Below are positions 49,217 to 60,700 of a stretch of DNA of 64,000 bases, in pieces. Positions within the stretch are counted from its first letter, which is position 1. Each line of letters starts with the position of its first letter. The stretch spans positions 3,392,234-3,456,233 of the forward strand of contig VWZW01006289.1 in assembly GCA_013397115.1 (NCBI GenBank). Direction: 5' to 3'. Source of the stretch: Edolisoma coerulescens (lineage: Eukaryota > Chordata > Aves > Passeriformes > Campephagidae). The position numbers and the translations under genes are program-made. The notes below the pieces were generated by a model that was given only the letters and a program-made list of their open reading frames with translations, made no database searches and was not told where the DNA came from.

Positions 49217-51400
49217 TAAATTAACAATGATGCTGAGGGGGAGAAAGATTAAAACAGGGAGTTCCAAAGTGAGCATGTTGCAACTGAACCTGCAGAGAGA
49301 CTACCAGTTTCCATCAAAGAAATTTGAAGAGTAACATTTACATGGCAGTTTCATATTAAAATGTTATAGTCACATTAACTGATGACTAGATGAAGATATT
49401 TTAATGAAGTGCACATTTCCATCTCCTTTTTTTTTTTTTCAGTGAGTTCAACGTTTGTATGATGTTAATAACTGGAAAACAAGTTTTTCATAAAGCAGAG
49501 GAAGAGATAAAAAGGTCACACATCCTCCTCCCACACTGATAAAAAGCTTGTATCAATCACTATTAGCTGAAATTGTGACCCAATTAGACTAGTACAAATC
49601 ATGCCAAACTACGATGACAGAAGTGACTGATGAACTTTGCCACAGAGTTAATCCCCCCTGAAGTGGATGGATGGGCATGGCACTGATGCAGTGTAATGCC
49701 AGTGTAGCGCGTCCAACTACAATTCAGTAGGACATTTAAACAAAGAGAAACTATCTACTAAAGACAGACCACAATCTCTCTGTGGCTATAGCAAAATGCT
49801 TCTCTTGAGTGGTTTACGAGGGATGAATCTTGAGGGGCATTGAAAAAAACAAGTATTAATCATTAACAGAAGTATTACCTAAAAGAAGCCATTTTAGCAG
49901 TTAACCCATTGCAAATTGTCTACCACCATGGATGGGAGGTAAAGAGATCAAGTTTATCAATAACAAACCATCTGTAATTTTTATAGTACTACAAACGTCA
50001 AGCATCAAAAAACCCACTTCTTCCCTTCTTCAACTAAAATAACATTAAAAAGTAAACACAGAGGCATTATCTTTTTATTTTTTCCCTCTGTTCTATAAGG
50101 TTCATAGTTTAAACCTGACCTACTTATTTAAGAGGAAAAAATATCCCAAGAATTTACTTTTGCAGGGAGGATGGAGATTCTTGTATAACAACAACAATGC
50201 AGGAATCGAGGTGTTAAGTAAAACACCAAATATCAAAAATGTTGCAACTAAACCCTGAGGACTGATAGCTCAGTCCATGTCTCCAAGGCCAGTGGCAGCT
50301 GACAATGAGGGGTTGAAAATGAGGGAGTTTCTGTACAAATGAGGATTTGATGGCATGTACCCACTGAGCAGCTTGTGGGTGATGACTCAACTAAGTTTGT
50401 TAATCACTTACTAAGAATAAGTCCCTAATTAACAAGCCAGTGTGAAAGTGGATTTTGGCTTTCCAGCAGTCACCAAATTACAAACCTAATGTCTATGTTT
50501 GAATAATAATTTAAAAAAAACCCCTAAAAGTGTGGGGTTTTTTTTCCTCTTAGCTGAATAATAAAACTTAATTGCAAGTTAACCCTTATCTTTCTAAATC
50601 ATTTACCTAGATTTCAGAGAGGTATCTTACTGAAATTAAAAGAACATCCCTCCATGGATGGTTATCCTATTTGGGAGCTCACTGAACCAGCAGGTTGAAT
50701 CCTGCAGGGTTGGCAGATGAGAGTCTGCTTTCTTCACACCTCCCCCAAACCCTGCATCAGTGGCTCTTTCAGATTCAATCACAAATTATTGTCATTTCAA
50801 AGCAATTCTAAGTCCTCAAGTATATGTTGAGGCAGCCAGAGAGCACAGCAAAATGGAAGACCCTCAGTCAGGAATAATTCAGCTTTTCCTCCTTTGCAGT
50901 GTCCTCAGAAATGCTGAGCTTTGGGAGACCCAGGAATAACAGACACGGATGCCTTAGCAGTTCCTAATCCTGTTGTGCCAATACATGGCACAGAACACAT
51001 ATACGGCCTTTGGCTTTCAGCAGGGAGCACGAGAGAAGAGTCAGGCACCTCAGGGCACCCATTTGTGTAACTGTCAGTAGCCAGAGGGAAATGGCAAGCA
51101 GGAAAAGCAGGTATGTAACTTTGCCTTTCTGCCCAGATTATAGCTATCCTCTGGAAGGATAGCCTAGAAGTCAGGATTCCCAGGATGTATGCCTCTCTTT
51201 AATTCCAAGTATTCCCATTTTCCCCTCACACCATCCAGGATATCACTGTAACGACAAGACTGCAACTACATCAAGGAAGGGCGCACTGCTTGCACTACAC
51301 AGCAAAAGGTCATCACAAGCCATGCAAGGCTTCATACCTCCCTTTCTTGGCCCACTCTGCTCCTCTTCCTACAGCTTGCAAGAAATTGTGTGTGGTGGCC
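49217..51400. other. Intronic DNA, no gene seen
   Basis: Contains a 13-T run (49427-49439) and the strong hairpin at 50513-50545; otherwise unremarkable. Confidence 0.5.
50513..50545. repeat. Perfect 12-bp hairpin, A8C4 / G4T8
   Basis: Eight A then CCCC (50513-50524) pair exactly with GGGG then eight T (50534-50545) around the 9-base loop TAAAAGTGT. On the plus strand it has the form of a stem followed by a T-run. Confidence 0.85.
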
Positions 51401-52003
51401 TGTGACACCCCCTTAGAAAGTTAGGGAGAATGAAACAGCTTCTTCTAAGAGTCTTTGTTTCATTATGCTAATGTATCCTGGTTCGGTTCCCCCCATTGGC
51501 CCATTGGCCCCTGGCCCCTTTCTTCCTTATATGTCTCTGCCCCAGAAAGTTCTCCCCTGCTCTCCCTTGGCCTTTGTTCCCTTGCCATTCCCCCAGTGTT
51601 TCCCTATTGGTCCCCTACCCTGGCCACACCTTTGTACCACCCCCTGGCCCTCAGACCATTGGCTCCTCAACCCCATATATAACCCTGGGACCTCCATTGT
51701 TCTTGGTTTTTCATCACTGATCCTTTCACTTGCGTGGCTGGGATAAACCGCTCCTGTGGAACCCCATATGAAGGACCCTTCCCAACTCTTTGCCATCGAC
51801 CTGTTGCAAGTATCATCTGGCGTGAGTGCTATTGAGTGTGTGTGGGAGGTGGTCACTGAACGGCTCCATGTTGGAGACGCTTTCAGAAGGTTGTGGTACC
51901 CCATACCATCTCCACCTGCCACAACAGTTGTGGAAGTCACTGCTTCCACAAGCCTGAGCACACTGACGCGGCAGACACTTTCACAGCATGACTTCTAGTC
52001 ACA
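51401..52003 (+). mobile_element. ERVK-like solo LTR
   Basis: Termini TGTGA (51401) and TCACA (52003) are inverted complements; the exact ends are uncertain because TCACA also occurs at 51981-51985. The U3-like part has repeated ATTGG/CCAAT boxes (51495-51507) in a very C-rich region and a TATA box, CATATATAACC, at about 51674-51684. A degenerate poly(A)-like GGATAAACC lies at 51741-51749. No primer-binding site or gag follows, so it is a solo LTR. Frames through it (up to 144 codons) are artefacts. Confidence 0.7.
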
Positions 52004-53244
52004 GCTGTCAGGAGATTTATGCAAAAAATCAGGTTTAAGCAGGAGCCACATGTAACACCTCCCACGTCACAGCAGTTCAGGCCTGTGTATGAGCAGAAAC
52101 GTTGGTGCCAGCAATAAGTAGGGACACACCAACCACCTGTACATAGAGGTGCCTTGAAAATTCAGCTTCTACAGCTCTTGTTTCAAGTGCTCAAAGCCTT
52201 CCTATGTCCAACATGAGATGCACACGCTATGCAACATTTGAATTATCCCATAAAATTGTTGTAACAAGTTGTTTCATATCATCAGTGGGTTTCTGCTGCC
52301 TTGGGAGAGTCTATCAGTTAACTGGTTATGTCAAAGGCAAAGAGAGATGTTTGGCCACGAGCTCTCCACTTGGTTTTCAACAAGCACTTTGCAGCGGCTG
52401 GTTGTGATCTTGAAACTAGAACCATGAATTCATGTGGTGATTAAGCAGATTGAGGAAAATGGTGACATTCTACTCAGCAGAACATACACTAAAACATCTT
52501 CCACTGGAGGATTTCAGTCATGACTGCAATGCTCTTCTTTGGCTGAGAGAAATTTGGGACGAACACAGAGTACAACATTTGCTTGGAAAAAAAGTTACCT
52601 GACGTTTCTAATATCACTAGAATGAAGTTTAAGCTTGTTTTTGTCCACTTTATGTCTCAGGTACTACTAGAAAAACCCCTAGGGATTCTAGCTTAATAGA
52701 CTTAGAACAGATCCATACAGAGATGCGTGTGTACTGTCAGTATAAAAGCTACAGACAACACCACCTGAAAAATATGTCTAGCGGAAAGCTGAAAATTTCC
52801 ACCTATTGGAGGAATAAGACAATAAATCAGACACAGGAGGAAGAAATTAAGTGATAACCCAAGAACCAGGATAGTATAAGAAGAATACTAGGTGGTTTAA
52901 CAAATGCTGTACAAGAATAAAGATGGAGTAAAGAACCTGTTGTTTTGCCAAGAGGGATTTGTTTGTATTTCCTTGCCGTGAATGGAACTTGGTACAGCAC
53001 ACAAAGCAGAAATTGCTTGGGAGAAAATCAGAAAAATTAATTCCTGAAGAATATAAATCAATGATTGCAGGCTTCCTGATAAATGAGGCTAGAGATTTTA
53101 AAAAAGTATTTTTCCATGATGGAAAATAATAAAATCATTATGCATATGCATCTACAAAAGCAAAAGAAGCTGCAAAAGAGCCTTTAAACATGCAGGAATA
53201 AGAGAGAGAATGAAATCAGGTATTGGAGTACAGTGTAATAGGAG
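52004..53244. other. Intronic DNA, nothing seen
   Basis: Unique-looking sequence; no exon or repeat recognised. Confidence 0.5.
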
Positions 53245-53640
53245 CAAGTCAGAGAATCCTACATTGGAAGGGACGTCAGCTTTCCTGGCAGACAGACTGC
53301 TCTATCTCCTTAGATAGTCTGACAAACCGTGAAGTTGGCAAGTTGTTCCCTTCTCACTGCAGTGGTGGAAAGATCCTGCCTCTGCTCTCTACCTCCTGAC
53401 AGTCAGTTCCTTCATGCTTGAAGCTTGTCTGCCTTCTTCCTTCTGACTCCTCCTTGAACAGCTTCAGGTCTTCTGACCTTTCTGTGCAGGTCAGCCTTTC
53501 TGGACCAAAAGTTATTCTCATCACTCACCTCTGAACATGAATCCTTCAAGTGTCATGTTCAGATGTGGACTCAGGCTGTCCAGGACTGAGTGCTCATCCT
53601 ATTACCACATTTCCCCTCGTACTTCTGCCATTGGTCAGAG
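53245..53640 (-). mobile_element. Old CR1 relic (minus)
   Basis: Starts GAGAATCCTACATTGGAAGG, the decayed reverse complement of the CR1 3' end. It then shows TCTGACCTTTCTGTGCAGGT, TTCTGGACCAAAAGTTATTC, TCATGTTCAGATGTGGACTC and GGACTGAGTGCTCATCC in the order of old CR1 copies. Confidence 0.65.
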
Positions 53641-56600
53641 AGCTGAGCTAGTTCTTTCAGATTTATGAAGTTGTTTCCATTACAAAGGTAACGACAGGGT
53701 CAAAATTCAAACAATCCTTCATGATTCAAGCTGTACTAATTAGCTGAACACACAATAAGAGAATGGAAAATGCTCATGAACTTGTCACGTTTCTGGACCC
53801 CTTGAGGATATTCTTCCATATTTCTTCCAAAGCCAGCATGTTTCTTGTTTTTGTTGGTATTTTTGTTTCCAGTTTTAAGTGTTTCAAATTCCAGAACTGC
53901 CTTTCATGGTAGAGAAATCACCAAACCAGAGGAAACTTCTCAGTGGCCTCTCCTCAGTAAGCAAAGCTAACTCAGAGGGACAGGGAGTATGGAGTTCTGT
54001 CTTTGTCTGAGTATAGGATTATCGCTTTAACTCTTCAGTAGCCTTTGAACACAGATCATACATATTAAATCAGCAGGTAGTGCTAGGTAAAGATGGATGG
54101 TAAGCAAATTAAAGCTCAAAATTAGAACTAATAAGCAAAATCTCAACAAATTAAAGCAGTAGGTTTCAAATAAATCCGGAATTCAATAGAAATATGGGCA
54201 AGCTATCAATTTTTCAGGCCAAAATAATCACCTGCACAAACATAAAACAGGAAATTAGTGTTTTTGCTGAAACAAACATTGGTTCATCTTAGGAAACCAA
54301 AGACAGTATGTACAGAGATGAACATGAGAAAGGACCAGATGTCCAACTTTAAAGAAAAACTGGGTTTTAACCTTGCTGAAAAGTCAGGGGATCTGGTGGG
54401 AGTGTTTAATACTAAAACCTTCTTTCATAAAGGCAGCAAGAATAATCTTTACTCTTTTTCAAAAAGAAAGAAATAACTAGTTTAGTTTGCAACAAGAAAG
54501 ATTCTGGTTAGACATGATGAAAAAACCGTGGTAGTCGAGCACTGGAGGAGGCAGGTTGCACAATCACCATTCCAGAAAGCTTTAAAATCAGATTAGTAAA
54601 AGAACTTTTCCAGTAGTAATACAGATAGAATTTCTTTAACTTGAAGTCTTTTCCAACATTGCTATGGCAACAAGATAATGATTGCTGATTTTTTTTCTCT
54701 ATTCTGATTACAAGGTTACATAAATAAAATTCGCTTTTATTAAAGAGCAAATATTCCACTGGATATATAGTCCCAGCAGACTGAAAAATAATTCAAAAAC
54801 TGAAGTGCCCAGACACCATAAAAATCTTGGGGTTTTATGATGAAGTGAATCCTGTGACCACTTCTATCTTTGAGGCCTCTGCCTCTAAGTTCAGGTCGAT
54901 CACTAACCCAGTCTGAAAATATTGTTTCACACCTATGCCCTAATTAATGTCCCATACGGACTACCATAAGCCCTTTCTTAGAGCTGAGAAGCAAACTTTG
55001 TACTGTCTTTAAATCGAGAAAGTGTCAAATGACTAGAAACAAACATACTAAATACGAATAGAAAGTTGAATAAAATAATTTCAACTGATTGCAGTCTATG
55101 CCTGATGTAAAGTAGAAAGAGCACAAAAAAAACCCCTCAATTGCTTACTTTTCCACTTCAATATTTTGTCAGAAAGCCAGTGAAATACTATGCCTTAAAA
55201 TTTAAATGGCAGATGATGAAGATTCATATTTTCATCACTTCCATTTCTAAGCATATTCATTTTGACATCATCGGAAACAAGATATAAGTCTGTAAGCTTT
55301 TAAGTTTAGTTAGTTTCTATAAAAAAATATTTTTTTTTCCCCAGCAATGGAAGCCCACACTGAATACAGAGTTTACAATCTATCTTTGGGCAGTGCTTTG
55401 GCAGCATTCAACTAATTACTGTTATCTATGTTTTATTTCGGTATCACTGGGTAAGTCAAACTACTTCTAAAAGAATTGAATCTTTACCCGTACACAGCAA
55501 ATATAAAAAAAAAAAAAAAGTCTCTTTATGATGTATAGCAACAGAAAAGTCTGAAAAATTGTTTCAATGTGCAAGTCCCAAAATCATGGTATGGCAGACA
55601 ACAGCTACCCGATTTTAAAGAAGGCACTTCTGCATCTTAGCAAAGAAAAGGCATATTCCCTTGGGTCAGAAGCAGAACAGCAGGTTTTGATTGTGGTTTG
55701 TTTGGGGTTTTGTTTAGTTGGTTGGTTTGATTTTTTTTTAATTTATTTTTTACATTTCTTTTGGTTTTATGATATTTAAAAAGTCAGTTTCCAATCCTAA
55801 CTGAAACATGCCACAAGGATGACACCAAAGACTGACACACTGCCATCAGTTTAAAGTACCTTGTGAGCAATAACTGGTTAGGTTTTAATTGAATATATGA
55901 AATAGTTTACAAAAAGGAAGATTGTGCCAAGTATTTTCTTCAGTTTTCATTTTTTAAAATCTGAATTTCTTTTTAAGCAAGAGGAATTATAAAGAAGATA
56001 GTTACCAATATGGCTTTGATGTGATTGGTAGTCACCGCAGATACACTCAACAAAGTGTCCTAATTGCTGCATATTTGTTCAAGTACATTACTCAATGTAA
56101 TTGGTCTTGCAGAACATGTTTATCTAAATGTGGAAAAAGACAGCTTTTCTTTAATATGTTTTCATCTGGTGGTGTAAGGGAAGTTATTTTTTTAAGCGGT
56201 TTGGAAATAACACACATGTTTTACTTTCCCATCTGCCTGTGGGCGTGAGTTGGCATTTGCTCTGCTGGGGAGTCTGTGGTAGCCTACTGAGTTGCCATCA
56301 GGACTGCATAGGATGTTGTGTCATGTCAGGCCAATAGTAAATGCAAATAGATTTTTAATTAAAAATAGCAAACCCACAGATGATACTTGTATAAATGTAT
56401 GCAAAATTAATAAACACATATACAAAGAAATAATCCATTGAGGTACAGTCAGGCCTTTTTTGGTGTTTCTGAATAGGGAAGCATAGGGCTTTTTATTTTC
56501 CCTATACACCTATTTGCCCATGTTTGTTTTTTAAGTAAACTTTCACTAGAACTAGTAAACAAAAGTAATGTTGTCTGTCAATTAAGGCTGAGGAAGTACA

Positions 56601-57717
56601 GTGTCCATAAACCCCAAGACTCATTTAGCCCTCTTAAGGGGGAGCATTTTGTGATTCTATTTCATTAATGCCTGCAAAGTACTTGTTATTTTCAACAAGC
56701 AATAGCAAAATATATGTTACTTCACAACATGCTACATTTCCCAAGACCTCCTATTCCTTGGCATAAAACTCTCTAACAGGATTGGTATATTTAACTTTCA
56801 GGAATCTTATGATTTGGGAGTTTTTTCTGCCAAAAATGACTGCCAAAGTAATGCTAAAGGCTTTGCTTTAGCCTGCAAGCTTCGTGCATATGGGACACAT
56901 ATTGCTTTTGATACTTATCTAAGACAGATCCTTCTGTATGTTGTCATTAGCTACTGGTGAAGCAAAATAAATGTCTGCAGAAGCTATGTATAGATGCGTA
57001 CACATAACACACACACACATAGAGCCCAGCACTGCAATCGGTAAACACCAGTCCCTGATCATTAAAGTGCAACACTGAGCACTGAAGGTCACCATATGCC
57101 AGCACTCTGTGCTACATCATAACTACTACTCCACACACACTCAGTGTGCTGATGGGGTCTGTGCCGCCTGTGGTACCTGTCCCTGAGAAGACTGAAGATA
57201 AAAATGATTGTGTACTGTTTTTCCTGTAAATCTTTAGTCATATTGTGCATCCTTCATGATATAAACAAGGGCGTTACTGGTGACTTCAAGAACAAAGTTG
57301 AAAAAATGTGATCTTGTAAACTTGATTTCATAGTAAAATAATGAAATATTCACTTATCTCTACAGGATTAAAATACTAATGGTTTTCTACTGAAATTACA
57401 TTTACAAACAATCAATCATGACAGAGAAATAACTTCAGACAAGACTGCAAAGTTTAAATAAGTAATATACAGACTTAGGCAGAGTATCTATCTCCAGGAG
57501 TATTTTCATGGCAGCAGATTTCAAGACAATTTCAGAGAGACTGAAAGACCTTGACTGAAGATTAATGATAAGTAGCACTAACAGAGCAGCTGCTTTTGCT
57601 GCCTTCTGCTTCCGTGGTGCGAGCAAAAGAGATTAGAAAACCATTACGACATGATTGCCCTAAGAAGTGCACCTCTGTACCTGTCTACACTGTGACCTTT
57701 GATAAAGAAAGGAACAA
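53641..57717. other. Intronic DNA, no gene seen
   Basis: AT-rich intron with a 15-A run (55505-55519) and a short CA repeat at 57001-57020. No exon was recognised. Confidence 0.5.
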
Positions 57718-57969
57718 TTAATTCATTGGAGCCATCCAGAATGCTCCTGCCTCTCCCCAGAAGGCAAGTTGTCGAACATTGTATCTGGATAAGAGCTCTT
57801 CCCCCACGTAGAACAAGCAGAAGGCAGACCCCCTCCCACAGAGATAGGAGTACAGGGCATACAGTGCTGCTTCCAGCACACTGCTGGACAGATCTCCATC
57901 ATCTTCTCTTGAAATGCTTTTAACAAGAACTCGAAAGAAGGAGCAACAAAAACTACACGTGACCCTCAT
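57718..57969 (-). pseudogene. Protein-like ORF, possible exon or pseudogene fragment
   Basis: An 83-codon minus frame whose central part reads like real protein: VLVKSISREDDGDLSSSVLE, followed by ALYALYSYLCGRG and FCLFYVGEELLSRY. Third codon positions are GC-rich there (CTG, GTG, TCC, TAC, TTC), unlike the AT-rich surroundings. A pyrimidine tract ending TTCGAG gives a possible AG acceptor at 57931-57930 just before the coding-like part. No good donor was seen and the frame runs to a stop. I cannot name the family; a helical ARM/HEAT-like repeat is one possibility, but this is inference. It may be a relic of a retrocopy, an unlinked exon or chance. Confidence 0.25.
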
Positions 57970-58099
57970 CAGAAGTTGGGAAGGTATATGAAAAAGGCGA
58001 GCTGTTACTGCAACACACCAGACACTGAATCAATATTCTGTTCTATGTTTAATTACTATCTTTTTAACTGGGTGTAGAGCAGTAATTTTAGAGGCATAT
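57970..58099. other. Short intronic spacer
   Basis: Nothing recognised between the protein-like ORF and the CR1/LTR composite. Confidence 0.5.
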
Positions 58100-58173
58100 A
58101 ATCACAGAATGGTTTAGATTAGAAGGCACTTGAAAGATCATCTAGTCCCAACCCCCCTGCCATGCACAGATCT
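58100..58173 (-). mobile_element. CR1 LINE, left part of a split copy
   Basis: ATCACAGAATGGTTTAGATT, AAGATCATCTAGTCCCAACC and CCCCTGCCATGCACAG are the antisense CR1 3' end. The element stops where the LTR at 58174 begins and resumes after it. Confidence 0.88.
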
Positions 58174-58578
58174 TGCAGTTTAGGAAAGGTTTTCCCCAAT
58201 TTAGTACTCCCACTAAAAAGACCACAAGATGCTTGCCCCCCTCCAACTGAAAGCAAAAAAGATAGAGAGGTAAGAACAATTCACTGGAAACAATGAGATA
58301 AGAAAATTGAGAGTAACAGCAACAATGCTAAAAACAAAAGCTACAAGACAAAAGACAAACATAAAATAATACAATACTGGACCATTTCGCCCACCAGGTT
58401 TTCTCCCTCTGAAAGGAACACACTTCTCCCTGGAAGCCAGAGAACATCCCTTTCGTCTGCCTCTGGCAATGACATGAGGTGGTATCCAATAACATCTGGA
58501 TCTGGCCGTGCCTCCTTAGCCATGCCCTCTCTCAGCTCCTGGAAAACATTAACCCTGTCCTTGGCTGAAACCAGGACA
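58174..58578 (-). mobile_element. Solo ERV LTR nested in CR1
   Basis: On the minus strand it starts TGTCCTGGTTTCAGCCAAGG and GGGTTAATGTTTTCCAGG and ends in a CCTAAACTGCA sequence, giving TG...CA ends and 405 bp. It belongs to the same group as the LTR at 19198-19619: both have the TTTAGGAA...CCAATTTAGT terminal segment, the GTAAGAACAATTCACTGG-type block and the same promoter-proximal start. It lies inside a CR1 copy. Confidence 0.85.
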
Positions 58579-58740
58579 CCAGAGACACCTTCCATGAGAT
58601 CAGTTTGCTAAGAGCGCCATCCAGCCAGGCCTTAAACACTTCCAGGAATGGGGCATCCACAATTCCCTGTCCCTGTGCCTCACCACCCTCACAGTACAGA
58701 ATTTCTTCCTAATATCTAATCTAAATAAACCTACTTTCAG
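58579..58740 (-). mobile_element. CR1 LINE, right part of a split copy
   Basis: Resumes the interrupted CR1 with AGAGACACCTTCCATGAGAT, then CAGGCCTTAAACACTTCCAG, GGGCATCCACAATTCCCTGT and ACAGAATTTCTTCCTAATAT. This continues the order that the left part at 58100-58173 began. Confidence 0.88.
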
Positions 58741-60665
58741 CTTTTGGAGGTTTATTTCTTCCTTTCCTAAATATTTTTTTTTTTCTCAAGATCTTCCCAA
58801 CTCAGTATGTTCATTTTCTTCTTTCCTATAAATCTTTTGAATACTGGTTGATTAGGCAACAATGATTTTTACCTTCTTTTTTATCATAAACATTATACTT
58901 GTCATTTAATGATGATTTGTTTGTCACTTATTGTAAAGAGCTGGTTTGAAGGACTTTATTTTCCCCTTTTCCTTCCCCCACCCAAGCTGTTTCTTTACAA
59001 TACCCCCTCCTTGTTTTCCAAGGCCATCCATGATTAGGTTTTGCTCACTGCAACAGATTTTGATATGTCAACAGAGAAACAATGAGGGCATTGCTGTGCC
59101 CTGTTGCTATTCAGGTGTTATTTTTGAAGTGCCTGAATCAATCTATCATAATAAGGACTTTAAAACACTATTCCTAAATTCATCTTAGTGCTCAATTCAG
59201 AATCTTTATTTCAATGCAACCAAGCCTGTAGAGATAGAAGACAAAATAAAGATTAAATATATTCACTTATCTAAATTTTCTTCTTTGTAGATACTATATT
59301 TCAGCAGATGCTGTCAAGTGGCTACATGCTCAAAAAATATTTTACTACTACACCATTGTAAATATGTCCTACAAACTTAACTACTCATGGTGCAACTTGC
59401 AGCCTTTCCATCTTGGGGGCATCTGTGCTTCAGTCTCAGCAGATTATATGAATTTATGAATAAATAATTCAAGATTTCCAACCAGCTATACAGTATTTCT
59501 CTGTTCACTGAAGACAATCGTACCCTTGCAGCAAAGACAGCTGAATGTACCCTGGGCTGCATTGGTTTTTTCCAAGCAGTTGTATCTAATTTTTAATTTG
59601 TTAAATTTACTTTCTAGACAATGTGTATTTTTATTTCTCATTATACTTTAAAAGGCCTTACTTAACATCTTTCTTTGCATACACTTGTAAGACCACAGAT
59701 GACTTATCTCTTAATAGGCACACTGATGAAACAAATATTTTATTGTACTTTACACTACTTTACTTCTACAGAAGATCACAGGAAAAATACATGGGATTTT
59801 TAAACTGATTTAAAGAAGACATGACAGTCTTGGCCATAATATCATTGAGTAGAGGACAAGACGAATTCTCCAGCTTCAGAAATCAAATTATTTTTAGTCT
59901 CATTTGAATTGTTTTCTGAAGAAGCATAAAGAATTTCATATCTTAAAAATACTTCATTCAGCATGAAAGGAAATTTCTTACTTCACATTGTGCTTTTCTG
60001 AAGTACTGCACATCACTGAGAAGTGCACAGTCAAGAATAAAATCACCTGATAAGTTTAGACAAGAATACTAGGAATAGACATGTAAACAGATATCTGTCT
60101 TCCTGCTTCTGACTAAGTTATTTTAGGGATTTTTAGGTGGAAAAAATATCATACATATGCTGCGAAAAGAACAGTTCTGCTGAACTCTGGAAATTCTCTA
60201 GGATGTGACAAGACTCAGTATTTTCAAATCACAAAGGCGAAGAAATATCTGGTTTTTACTGGGAAAAATGGCTGTCCGAAAACCAATGAGGAAATTTTCT
60301 GGAAACCACCTCAGAAAACTGTGAACTTTGAAGAACATGCTATTGCTAAAGCCCAATTCATACTTCCTTCAAATCAAATAGCTTGTGATAAGCAGAGTCT
60401 TTGAGTTTCAAAGCAAGACTATCTAAAAAAAAAATTCCTACTTGCTTTTCCTTCACTGCAATGAAAATGTTATTTATAAGAAGCAACTGTCATGAGAAGT
60501 TATATACCTTCATTATTGGAAGATTCTGGGAGACGAGGTGAGGAAGGGGTACAATTTTGGCCCCTTTAGGGATACTTTTTATCAAAAGAAGAGGAAAGGC
60601 AAAACATTGCATTAGCTACCTTATGCAACCGAAAGGTCTTATATTTGCCTAGCATTTGTTTGCTG

Positions 60666-60700
60666 ATATACACATATACACACATACATATACATATATC
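60666..60700. repeat. AC/AT microsatellite-like tract
   Basis: Interrupted alternating purine-pyrimidine sequence containing CACATATACACACATACATA. Confidence 0.6.

Noticed and set aside
51455..51961. Several proline-rich or long frames on both strands
   Set aside because: They lie within the C-rich ERVK-like LTR and overlap in multiple registers.
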